Shown here: positions 1 through 10,835 of the stretch, piece after piece | Numbering within the stretch: position 1 is the stretch's first letter | Layout: every line of letters begins with the position of its first letter | Assembly: GCF_000001735.4 (NCBI RefSeq) | Contig: NC_003076.8 | Coordinates: 18,913,835 to 18,977,834, forward strand | From: Arabidopsis thaliana | Taxonomy: Eukaryota > Streptophyta > Magnoliopsida > Brassicales > Brassicaceae | Length of the DNA: 64,000 nt | Reading direction: 5' to 3' | The notes under the pieces: model-generated | Told to the model about the DNA's origin: nothing | The model's input: the letters and a program-made list of their open reading frames with translations, nothing else | The model's database searches: none | Program-made: the position numbers and the translations under genes

Positions 1-55
1 GCTTATAACTAAATATAATTTCTAGTTTCAAAACAAAAGAACATTTTAAAGTTAC

Positions 56-1902
56 CTGAATTTCGGTTTTTAAGCAACCATGAAGAGCAACAACAGTGTA
101 ACCAAACTGACGAAGAACAGATCCAACTTTAACATAATGTTTCCATGGAAATCTATGACAATGTCGTGTGTGTCTTGGCTCCCAACTTGCATACATTGCC
201 TATATACACATGTTCATATACATTCAAGTTTTTGTTTTCATTCGAGTTTTGAAATAAATTTTCGATAGAAATTACTTACAAGTGCTTCATCGGCGGATTT
301 GGAATCCAAAACAGTCTTATATCCGTTATAGATCGTGTCTTCTGACAAATCTGATGTTTCTTCGTCTTTCTCCTCCTCTTCAAAGTACTCATTCACACAT
401 GCTAGTAAAAAATACCGTATATTTAATCAGCTTAACTAATTGGAACAATATAATAATAAATTTTTGCACTTAAAAACAACAATATCGCAATATCGTTACA
501 AAATATAAAAATGATCGAAATTAGCAAGATTTACTAACTCAATTATGAAAATATATCTACTTTCTTATTTCTTGATTCCAAACAAAAAAAACTCTAGATT
601 GCTAAAAATTTCACATTGAAAATAAGATGAGGCCGAAAGTATAAAAAGCAATCTATTTAATTTGAATATATAATATTTAAGTACATACCTTCGATGGAAT
701 AGGAGAGGCCTTGAAGCTTAGCGACGGTGGATTTGTGAAGGTCCTCACCAGACCAAATAGGAAAAACCAAAAGGCTCATGAGCAGACAAATACCAACACC
801 CATGGCTATAGTATAGAATCTCTCATGTGCAATTTTAATCACGGTATCAACTCTATAACTCGATACTGTTATTAGATTGAACGTCAAGAGAAATATAAGC
901 ATGCCGTAATCGTAGTTCTTTTTAATGTATGGAATAAATCTCAGATATGTTATCAACGCTCCTGTTACATTAACAAAACAAGTAGTTAATACAAAAATTG
1001 TCCAAAACAAATGAAATTATAGATATCCCAAGTTTTGGAAACTATTAATTTGTTAGGGTCTTATAGTAATGTCACATTACTAATTTATTTTGATTATGTG
1101 ATAATTAAGAGTTAAGTTTCGTAAACTATTCGTTTGTTACAACGTGGATTGATTGTGTAATAATTAAGAAAGTATTCATACCAATGATAAAAACTGCGGC
1201 GCCAATGAAAATAGCTCGGAAAATCTTGCCGGAATCATTAGCCACAAATTCTATGAAAAATGCCAAAGATCCAGCAATTAGTGTCCCTAATCCTCTATTA
1301 AGCCCTTTGCACAACGTTGCACCTGAATTATTAAACACCATTCATTTACATCATTTAAATAACTTAAGCTTATACACAAAATATTAACGCTCTAATCATT
1401 TTAGCTATTGTTATGAGCAAATAATCTTTTCATGCCTTCGTTTTTTTTATTTACACCATCAAAACGACAGACTAAACCCGATATAAACTAGTCTATGAAC
1501 TAGGAATTTCTCGCAAATGGATCATGAGAATATTATACAACACATGGATTCTTGATTGAATCCAAATTAAAAAAAAATATAAAAAATCTACAAGTTGAAT
1601 TAAATGTTATAATTACCGGCAGAGAACTCTAGGACGACAACAACGGTCATGACTGCCCAAATAGCACTGTTTCCAATGCCTTTGAAGAGAGGCTCCATGA
1701 GATACAATAAAGACACAAGTGTTAACGAAACTCCTACTTTCAAAGCATGTTTCACTCTCCTTGGATCATCTTTTCCAACTTTCCATATATTCTTTAGAAT
1801 CTTCTTGATCTTTGTTGGAAGTTCAAGAACCTTTGTCTTCATGTTTTTAGTAGAGCCTTCTTCCTCCATTCCCATGCTCCTTTCATGGACCCTGTCCGAC
1901 AT
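56..1902 (-). CDS. ALMT14: Aluminium-activated malate transporter (ALMT) family anion channel, 5' part
   Basis: Exons seen on the minus strand are 1617-1902, 1182-1322, 689-961, 280-401 and 56-199. All have GT/AG borders and consistent phase, and the gene continues past the left edge. The 322 codons in view begin at the ATG at 1902; an in-frame TTG further upstream is not a plausible start. The N-terminal half shows about six hydrophobic segments, including VSLTLVSLLYLM, the stretch ending in VVVVLEFSAG, IGAAVFIIG and MGVGICLLMSLLVFPIW. They are followed by the ALMT hallmark WEP motif (ASWEPRH) in the last visible exon. ALMTs are plasma-membrane or vacuolar anion channels for malate, chloride and related anions; the ALMT12-14 group is the R-type clade. 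ALMT14 is chosen by neighbourhood, and ALMT13 is the close alternative. A TATA-like stretch lies near 1972-1983 in minus orientation. Confidence 0.88.
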
Positions 1903-4015
1903 TGTTTTTTGTCTTTTTGGGTTCAAAATTAGAATTATTGAATATGAAAGAGAGTTTAGGTGTTAGTGTACTATCTATATATAATTGTATGCATATACGT
2001 ATACTATGTGCAACGCATAGACACGAGACTAGTTAGCCCGACGAAGCAAATTATAATTCAATACGTGTGTTTTAATTGTGTGTCTGTCTATATATTGTCT
2101 ATGTGTATCAGTGTATGTGTGTATAATTTATTTAGTTATCACAATATTTTTTCTGAAAACATAGCAATAGTAATTTAGATAGTAAAAATAAATATATTTA
2201 CAAAGTTACATTTTGTATTTATTTTTTTTATTTTTTTTTGTGAACTCAATAATTCATAACATAAAGAGAACAAATGGATTTTAATAGCTATTTTCTTGAT
2301 AATGTACAAGTGACGAGAGACTGGTTTTCACATGACTTGCAATAATATGATGGTGGTTAAAGAAATTTTTATTTTCTCTTTTTTGCTACATAAATTGGGG
2401 AAAACAAAAAGTCAAGATATATTAAAACTAATTTGTGGCCGTTCATTAAAAAATACTATTAATGACGTTCCATATTGAACTTGTTAAATTAAAAAACGAA
2501 TAAGTTTTAGATTCACCATTCATATTCATGCATGTGTCACTCAATTCATTCATCAAAATAAATCAAAATACATTGTTGTGCGCAGATCTTGATCAGATAT
2601 CTTATTTTGCTGCATTATGTTTTTTTTTCTCTGACAGAGTAAATTAACAAATCTACATCTAAATGTAGGCAAGATAATTGTGATGATGCTAGAGTCATAT
2701 AAAACCAAAATTTATAAGTGGTTTCAAGTATCAGACAAATGAAAATGAGTTGGATGTGTTTCAAATTTCGTTGTCCTTTTTTAACCTAACACATTTGAAA
2801 AGCTTTATTATACACAAGTGAAAATAAATTTGATTACGTGGGTGAGAATTTGTTATCAACACGACTAAGACTTATAATTTGTCGTGTTAGGTTGAAATAT
2901 TACTATTTGTCCACAACCTGGTGACAGCAGAAGACCGAAAAAGAAAGAAAATAATATCAAAATATTTAATTTAATTGATCTACCTATGACTCATCGACGT
3001 AATAATCATACAATTACTAGTATAATATAAGGTAATCATCCAATAATAAATGTATATTTAATGAGTAATGACGGCGATTATGACAGACCTAATATAAAAC
3101 TAAGCCCACTAATGTTATAGTTTCATCGTAGATATTTTATTTTTCCTAAGTCCTTGGCTTTAAACTATTTTATTAACATTTTAATTTCAATCACATAGAT
3201 ACTGTTGTTAATTAGCGATTGACTAACAAAAATATTACAAGAATATACGAATTTTTTTTTTCACGCCGTTCGGCAAATTATATTCTTGTAGATATTAGTA
3301 TTTTTCTACAAGTCTTGTAGTTATTATTTTAGTTATTATTTTAGTTGATGTATGTTTATATATTAAAAATCCAAAATAAATCATCACCAATTAGATTCAT
3401 TGTTTGTAAGAAAGAAAAATAAATTAGATTCATAGTATTTGAACTTTCTCTAACATACTTTTCAACTAGGTAAGCTTATCAGAAAATCAATACTTTAAAC
3501 TTTCTTTTTGAGAAAATGTTATTTTCTATTTCATTTTTTTTCATTGCATACAAATATATACTCTGTTACCTTTATGCAAACAATATAGCCAAAATCTTTA
3601 TAAGTTTCATAACCAGTTACGATTTTCAAATATTATTTACTTCTTTAAACTGCTTAGATTCAGATGCAATATGAATCATATATTAATAATCATTCCTTGC
3701 TATTCAATTTATAACAAGAATCTAAAAACATCATATCGAGCGAAAATTGGAGGTCTTGTATAAGAAAAGGATTCATATGTGTGCAAAACAGAGAACTTGG
3801 TAGTAGTAGTAGAAATACACAATTGCACAAATGTGTTTAGATAATCCCAAAGAGAATCACTGTCTATTTTCAGAAACTAAATTCACAGTTAAATAACATT
3901 ATAAGTTCTCAAGAATCTAATGGATTGATATCGAAATTAATGAAACACAAGTTCTAACCTTTCTCTGATTCAATCACACACTATTCAGCAAATCTTTCTC
4001 CTTGGTTTTCATTGT
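1903..4015. other. Intergenic AT-rich region
   Basis: This 2.1-kb stretch lies upstream of the ALMT gene and downstream of the small unknown gene. It is AT-rich with homopolymer runs. I see no coding potential beyond short chance frames and no terminal inverted repeats, tRNA or clear transposon ends. Confidence 0.6.
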
Positions 4016-5294
4016 TCAATGCATTAATGGCTGAAGTTTCCCATCAGAAGATATCACTAAACCTCTCACTTTTGCAGCTTTTGTTTTGCACTTTCTTGGT
4101 AAAGTCTTGCAGTTTTGGTCTTCTAAGAACTCATCTGCAACATCTCCGTCTTCATCAATCTTAAGCCGCATCGAGTACCAACGTAGTCCCTGATCCAAAT
4201 AAGAGGTTCGCTAGTAAAATTCTCGGCTCAGACTCTAATTTGAGTCAATGCCATCAAGAAGAACTCAATGAACCAGATACACATAATCGCAGAAAGATAA
4301 CTGAATAATCTTGGCAATATAAATCTTCTTGCTTATTATCGTCTTTCTCTACCAATATAACTAATTAAGATTCTTTAAGGTCTTTATTTTAGCATGGGTG
4401 GCTTATGATTAATACTTGTTTCGAGGAACTTTCTTCTGCCGCAACTAATCTTACAACAAGCTAAACCACATATCCCTGACATGGCAGTATCTTAAGGACT
4501 ATACATTAACTTTACGAGCAAAGATGAATGAACAGAGAGTAAGAAAAGACAATGAACTACAATTACAAAGACATCAAAATCTATAAGATCATTCAGAGAA
4601 TTTGGAAAAACCATAAAGAAATGACGAATGTAAAGTCATCTACTGAAGCATATAAAGTACTTTTTATGAAACACAAGCATATCGAAGCCAATCTTGAGGC
4701 CATATTAAAGTGAAAAAAAAGCAAGGCACCCGCACAGAACATGAAATGAATGTAGGCCACAGAGACGACTGAATCTTCGCAAACTCACAAACCAATTTAT
4801 TATCCAACTTAGTGTGATCCAAACCAAAGGTATGAATACACAATCCAGCTACAGAACTAGCATGAAACTGCACTATGTGATACCACATTACAGATCTTCG
4901 TAAGACTTAACCATAACTCTTTATCTAGCTAGCAACAAGTAATTCACATATTCTCATGAATTTGATCAATCCCTAGAGTTTCACTAACCAATATCATCAG
5001 TCAAAAAGGAAAACTGACCTGAACACCACCGTCTAAAGCAGCACAAGGCTGAAGAATAGGACCAGGATTCGACCGTTCAACAGCAACTTGAACCGGTACA
5101 CCAAAACCTTTCCTTGGTCCAGTTTCACGAAATCTCGTCTGATTCTCTTCCCGACGTTTATCTCCATCACCAGAAACAGTTCCAGTGTTGTTATCTCCAC
5201 CATCACCATCTTCATCTCTCACAGCTCCATGACCACCACCACCATCGTTATGACCAAAACCAAGTATACCCGTTAACTTCTTCAAAAAACCCAT
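4016..5294 (-). CDS. Small Gly/Asp-rich protein of unknown function
   Basis: Exons are 5019-5294 and 4016-4189, joined in phase 0 over an 829-base intron (GT at 5018, AG at 4190), giving about 149 residues from a clear ATG. I do not recognise a named domain. The protein starts with a short amphipathic segment (MGFLKKLTGILGFG). A low-complexity Gly, Asp and Arg-rich stretch follows (about residues 16-50). After that comes a more ordered C-terminal part with GLRWYSMRLKIDEDGDVADEF near residues 93-113 and a Lys-rich tail. The ordered part spans the splice junction, which supports the two-exon model. The intron is longer than the coding sequence. No signal peptide or membrane segment is visible. 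Likely At5g46620, annotated as hypothetical. Confidence 0.75.
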
Positions 5295-5609
5295 TAACCC
5301 CAGATATCAAATTCGATCTAAAGCCCTCAAATTTAACAGCTTTTCTCTCAAATGAATGATCTTCCAAAATTAGGGTTTTCGAATATCCCTTTCCTCTCCC
5401 GATTTTTGCTACTTTCTCCGATCGCTTCTTAATCCAACAATATTCATTTCCTACTGTTAAAACCCAGAAATCTCTGTCTTTAATCTCTCTCTCTCGTGAA
5501 CACTGTGTTAATCTTCTTATGCACTGCAACAAATTATAGAAAGATGAATTTTTTTTTGGATCAAAGACGGATCGAGCAAGATCTTCTTTTTATCATTAAC
5601 GGCGCGGTT

Positions 5610-6388
5610 TCTATTAATATACTAAATAAATATTCCACATTTTTTTTTTCTCTCGTGAGTGAACAAAAAAAAAAATTGCGATCATTTACAGTTTTACTTT
5701 TACACATCACTGACATCAGAGAGAATTGAACAAAAAAAATTCGAAAAGTTTCGTGTTAATCATATATATGAAAGTTGGCTAACTCTCTCCAAATGATTGA
5801 CACATCATCATTTTAGCATTTGCCATGTGTCTATTAAGTAATTAATGTAAGCTCTTCAACTTCTAATTTATAAGTTAATGATATATTTATTATTTAATTT
5901 TACATATTTAATTATAGTATTACTAAATTTATTTTAATATTACATGATTTTTCAATAAAACCATTTAATAGTTTTCTCATACTCGAAGATTTTTTTTTGT
6001 AATCCAAACTCAAAGTATGAGTATATAATAGTCGTGGATTATTTAATGATTTGAGTAAGTTATTTTCTTAAATTGATATTATATTCTCTTAAATTTATAT
6101 TTATACAATAAATCATTGAGGTTGAAGAATACGTAAGGAGCTCCATCATCAAATTCTTAGGTTTCTAGAATCCAAAACTACCCTCTCTTAAGTTGGTTTA
6201 ATACAAACGTTATTTATGAATTATGTGTATGATGCATTGTTGAGAATGTTGTTAGAAAAAATATTTTTAAAATTAAAAGGAATTGTTTATTGTATAAGTG
6301 AATAATTAGATAAATAAAAATTATATTTAAATTAAACAATACGAAAAAAATCCGAAAATACCGCGGCGTAGCGCAGGTGATCACCTAG
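5610..6388 (+). mobile_element. Probable non-autonomous Helitron
   Basis: The right end has the form of an Arabidopsis Helitron 3' terminus. A GC-rich patch in an AT-rich background (CCGCGGCGTAGCGCAGG at 6361-6377) overlaps the perfect 12-bp palindrome AGGTGATCACCT (6375-6386), which runs into CTAG followed by T (6385-6389). The proposed left end is TCTATTAATA at 5610, since Helitrons begin with TC. The preceding base is T rather than the expected A, so the left border is weaker than the right. There are no terminal inverted repeats and no ORF. The length of about 780 bp suits a short ATREP-like derivative. Confidence 0.5.
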
Positions 6389-6491
6389 TGTTAATAATTG
6401 AAAATTAAGAACTTCTATACATTGTTTGTTACCTAACCATTCTTCATATGTAAACAACAATTAAAAATGATGAAGGATATAATGTACTACA

Positions 6492-6539
6492 GGCCCATAA
6501 TTGAGACGCACAGGCCCAGAATCGAATAAGACCGGCCCA
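6492..6539 (+). promoter_or_regulatory. Three phased GGCCCA (site II/TCP-type) boxes upstream of AP2M
   Basis: GGCCCA occurs at 6492, 6513 and 6534, exactly 21 bases apart, about 210-255 bases before the AP2M start codon. Site II elements (TGGGCY/GGCCCA) are common in Arabidopsis housekeeping promoters and are bound by TCP factors. The even spacing is directly visible; regulation through it is inferred. Confidence 0.6.
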
Positions 6540-6745
6540 TTCCAAAATGACGACTGAATTCAATTTTGTTTCTATTTTTTGATAAAAAAGAAATTAAAAA
6601 AATATCGCATTTCAGTTGTTCAACTTCTTCGTCGTCGTCTTCTTCCTTTGCTCCGTCGTCGAGATCTCGTCGAACCTCAAATCTCAAATCTCCTGTAACC
6701 AGATCGTCTAATTATCCGATCTGCGTTTCGAATCTCAGATCGAAG

Positions 6746-9418
6746 ATGCCGGTGGCTGCTTCCGCCATCTATTTTCTGAATCTCCGTGGCGATGTACTCA
6801 TAAATCGCACCTACCGAGATGACGTCGGGTAAGAGAGCTTCTCCTTTTCTTCACCGTCGATCTCTTTAATTTTTTGAATTCGGCTTCATTTTCAGCTCCA
6901 TGTTTTGTTCTTATCGCTTCTAAGTAGTCGTACTTTGTAGGATTTTAGCTGTGAGATTTGAGATTTTAAAATTTTGATTTGATTTTGATACTTAGGGGAA
7001 ACATGGTGGATGCATTTCGTACGCATATAATGCAGACGAAAGAGTTAGGGAATTGTCCTGTGCGTCAGATTGGTGGCTGCTCCTTTGTTTATATGCGAAT
7101 CAGCAATGTCTACATCGTCATTGTTGTCAGTAGCAATGCTAATGTTGCTTGTGGATTCAAATTTGTTGTTGAGGTAAACTTGTTTTTGTGTTTCATTTTA
7201 ATATTCCACAATTGTTTTGATTCTTGTTCAAATTTCAAGAGAGTCAGATTGATTCTATACACATACTGCTTTTGATTCACATTTTCAGGCTGTAGCTTTG
7301 TTCAAATCATACTTTGGTGGAGCTTTTGATGAAGACGCTATTAGAAATAACTTTGTTCTGATTTATGAATTGTTGGATGGTAAGTAAGCCTGATAGGGTC
7401 ATGATCAAATCACTTTCTTATCACTTGTAAAGTTGCATTAGTCGTTATATGTTATTCTATTTTGTGGTAACACCAATGAATGATATTTTGTATTGAATTG
7501 CAGAGATTATGGACTTTGGCTATCCACAAAATCTCTCACCTGAAATTTTAAAACTTTATATCACTCAGGAAGGTGTACGGTCACCATTTTCATCGAAGGT
7601 AAAGGCATCTATTTGTTTGTGTATACAACAGATTTTGTAATTGTGTTGGTGTGTGGTTCTTCGAAGTTAAGCAGTATTTCCCGCAATAAATAGAGATTAT
7701 GTTGCTTCTTCACTAGATATGTTTGCATTCATAAGCTTCTTTTCATTACAGCCAAAAGACAAACCTGTTCCAAATGCAACATTACAAGTTACAGGTGCTG
7801 TTGGTTGGAGAAGAGAGGGCCTTGCTTACAAAAAGAATGAGGTGAGTGTTGAGTTTCTTTCTGTGTGTATGTAGATCGGCTAGGTTGTGCGGTAGTGATG
7901 ATATTTTGCATTCTCTCAAACGCAGGTGTTTCTGGATATTGTGGAAAGTGTAAACCTTCTGATGTCCTCTAAAGGTAAATAATTGCCTTTTATGAAGTTT
8001 TTTGAAGTTGTCTTTCTTGTTGATTTGCTGTGTATGACTGGTTTTGCATTTTATGGAAACGGTTAGGCAATGTTCTTCGGTGTGATGTGACGGGGAAGGT
8101 TTTAATGAAATGTTTCCTTTCGGGAATGCCTGATTTGAAGTTGGGGTTGAATGATAAAATTGGTCTTGAGAAGGAATCAGAAATGAAATCTCGCCCAGCT
8201 AAGAGGTATACGTTGTTAATACATTGAACATCAGTAGCCACTGACTTTTCTTTGTGCTAACTGACTCTCGTTTTGTGCAGTGGTAAAACCATTGAGCTTG
8301 ATGATGTCACATTTCACCAGTGTGTGAACCTGACCAGATTCAACTCCGAGAAGACTGTTAGTTTTGTACCACCGGATGGAGAGTTTGAACTGATGAAGTA
8401 AGTTTTCGAATGTCCACTGTTGCAAATTGTTCTGGTACCAAATGTGTATTAACTTTATGATGTCTCAGGTATCGAATAACAGAGGGTGTAAATCTGCCTT
8501 TCCGTGTATTACCAACAATCAAAGAACTTGGTCGTACACGTATGGAAGTAAATGTCAAGGTACATAACTTTTCTCAAGGATTACAGGATACAAAAAAATT
8601 GGCTTGATCTTTGCTCTCTTACAATCCCTTCCCGTGTTTTGTCTGTTCAGGTCAAAAGTGTGTTTGGTGCTAAAATGTTTGCCCTTGGGGTCGTGGTTAA
8701 AATTCCAGTGCCAAAACAAACAGCCAAGACCAATTTCCAAGTGACAACTGGTCGCGCTAAATACAATCCATCAATCGATTGCTTGGTTTGGAAGTGAGTT
8801 TATATAATTTCCCCTCATATTCATCTCTATAATTCTTTTGTTGGTGTTTTATCAATCATTCGGCATCTTTCTCTCTTTTACTCTTTAGGATAAGAAAATT
8901 CCCAGGGCAAACAGAGTCCACGCTAAGTGCAGAAATTGAGTTGATCTCAACAATGGGAGAGAAGAAATCTTGGACAAGGCCACCGATCCAAATGGAATTT
9001 CAGGTCAGTCTTTGTCTCTTTTAGGCACTGTTAAATAGAACCAGATTTGCTTAAAGCAATTATTAACCGTCTCAGCTTTGTTCTTTTCTAGGTGCCAATG
9101 TTCACAGCATCTGGTCTGCGAGTTCGTTTTCTCAAGGTACGCATTGTTATCTATGCTTTTGAAAGTACCATCCTTCCAAAAAATGCAATGCTAAGTAGCA
9201 GAATCTCTAAGCCATTGTGTCATTAAATCCGTTCAAATCTTTTATGTGATTTGCGTTTTGGTTAATCTGTCTCTGGTCTTTCAAAAATTGATTGCTATAC
9301 TACTTTTTTGGACCTGACTATCCGGAACGATTGGCAGGTTTGGGAGAAGAGCGGTTACAACACGGTCGAGTGGGTTCGATACATAACGAAAGCGGGATCT
9401 TACGAGATCAGATGCTGA
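6746..9418 (+). CDS. AP2M: AP-2 clathrin adaptor complex medium (mu) subunit
   Basis: Thirteen exons: 6746-6828, 6996-7173, 7289-7379, 7504-7598, 7752-7841, 7926-7974, 8067-8205, 8281-8397, 8469-8559, 8651-8793, 8889-9003, 9092-9136 and 9338-9418. All have GT/AG borders and sum to 1317 nt, or 438 residues, the normal size of an AP mu chain. The N-terminal longin-like domain (about 1-140, starting [19 protein letters not shown]) binds the rest of the adaptor. The mu-homology domain (about 168-438, from [18 protein letters not shown] to the C terminus) recognises Tyr-based YxxPhi sorting signals and PIP2. The protein works at the plasma membrane in clathrin-mediated endocytosis. The start is the first ATG after an 18-codon in-frame leader. 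Likely At5g46630. The unusually many short exons are intact, with no frame defects. Confidence 0.96.
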
Positions 9419-10228
9419 ACATTAAACACAGTTCAGGTTCAGTGACATCAGACTTAAAAGTTTCATGGCTTCTAGTTTTTTGTTCCTTATGCAAAACAAA
9501 AACAAAAGAGTTAAATATGTTTTATACCTTGTTTTATGTTTGTTTTGTCGATTAGAGATATCTGTGTTAATATGATTTCTTATGTCTTAATTTGGTATTG
9601 AATTCTGTTTTTCTTTCTTTCTCTGTTTGTGAAATTGTACGAGATATAGTTTAGATTAATTCTGGTGTAATCGAACGTGATAGAGTATTTGTGAAAGCAG
9701 TCGGATTCTTTTTAGTAGTAGAATCGGGTGTAATATGTTAATGAAAACAAATTTTACTTGAGAATAGTTCGAACTTCGAAGGTTTTTACACATAACATAG
9801 ATCGTTAAAATCTTTTGTAAGTCTACTAATTCTTCAGAAACAAACGGGAAATTGTAAAAGTAATAGACTATCAAAGCTACACCCAAGTACGTCTTTCACT
9901 CGTGGTTGGTTATGCATGATCGAATTTCTATAACTTCGCTTATGGCAAATGTGGTCATGGTGGTTCTTTGGACTGTGTCATGTGGCTCTCTGCCCACAAG
10001 ACACCAGATATCATGGATACTTTGCTACTCACATGCAACTCAAATATGGTCTAAGACAACAAACATGATTCTATTGAACTGCTTCTCCATCGATTGGGAT
10101 CACCTCGTCGGTATTCTGAAATCCACAAGCTGGGTGTCTTGTTTTTGCATCACGTTACTTTTCAAAGTTCCCTATAATGTTTGACGAGAATGCAACAACC
10201 GACGACATGGATACCTTCCACAAATATC

Positions 10229-10277
10229 AATAACGAATTCTGAAGTTTAAGGATTTTTAACTTCAGAATTCGTTATT
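10229..10277. repeat. Perfect 19-bp inverted repeat with 11-nt loop
   Basis: The left arm AATAACGAATTCTGAAGTT (10229-10247) is perfectly complementary to the right arm at 10259-10277, with an 11-base loop. It is 559 bases upstream of the AHL8 start codon. The neighbouring bases do not extend the pairing. It may be a small foldback or MITE remnant, or a structured element in a transcript. Confidence 0.85.
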
Positions 10278-10560
10278 AATCATTCACAAGTTATTGTGTT
10301 ATTTTTTATAATATATCCAATGCAAATACTCTTTTTTCTCATCTCCAAACTGAAGTATTTTTATTTTTATAAACTCTTAATAAAAACGGATGACCACAAA
10401 TATTTCTGCTATAATTTGGATGATAATGAAAACAAACCAACTACAATCTACTAAAGATTCAAAAATATTTTCTCGAATGCTTAAACCTCACGTAAGTAAA
10501 TACCAAATCAATTCAGATAAAATTAACAAAACAAACTCAAATAAAATCTCCTAAAAATCC

Positions 10561-10570
10561 TATAAATAAA
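10561..10570 (+). promoter_or_regulatory. TATA-like box of AHL8
   Basis: TATAAATAAA lies 266 bases before the AHL8 ATG, ahead of a CT-rich and then GA-rich leader. Its position fits a core promoter with a leader of about 240 bases. Confidence 0.45.
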
Positions 10571-10683
10571 AAGATGATTTCATTTTTTTTCTTCCTATTA
10601 AATTTACATTTTCCGCCACACTTCATCTCTCCCACTAGTCTCTCCTCGAGACTCTCTCTGTATGTGTGCGAGAAGCGAGAAGC

Positions 10684-10702
10684 GAGAGAGAGAGAGAGAG
10701 AG
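10684..10702 (+). repeat. GA microsatellite in the AHL8 leader
   Basis: About 9.5 GA units sit in the presumed 5' UTR of AHL8, between a CT-rich tract and the ATG. GA/CT repeats are frequent in plant 5' UTRs and can bind BPC-type GAGA factors. Confidence 0.7.
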
Positions 10703-10835
10703 TTGTTAGCTCACACGCTTTCTCTATTTTCTCGGAATTCACAAAACAGAAAGTTTCATCCTTTACGAGAATTAAGCCGAAAGAAACAATCTTTGAGTTT
10801 GATTTCTTCTTCCTTCCTTCTCTCTCTCTGCTCTA

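Larger units (their letters stand above)
5295..6745. other. Divergent promoter region containing a probable Helitron
   Basis: This spacer separates the minus-strand small gene from plus-strand AP2M. It holds the first gene's leader (CT-rich, about 5400-5520), the AT-rich Helitron-like insert at 5610-6388, and the compact AP2M promoter with three GGCCCA boxes. Confidence 0.6.
9419..10835. other. Intergenic region between AP2M and AHL8
   Basis: It contains the AP2M 3' UTR, a non-coding central part, a perfect 19-bp inverted repeat at 10229-10277 and the AHL8 promoter and leader. Short ORFs such as 9906-10184 have no recognisable protein and no splice context. Confidence 0.55.

Noticed and set aside
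4664-4888. 74-residue minus-strand frame
   Set aside because: Lies within the intron of the small unknown gene and resembles no family.
9906-10184. 92-residue frame downstream of AP2M
   Set aside because: Non-conserved appearance, no start or leader context; it sits in intergenic DNA near the hairpin.
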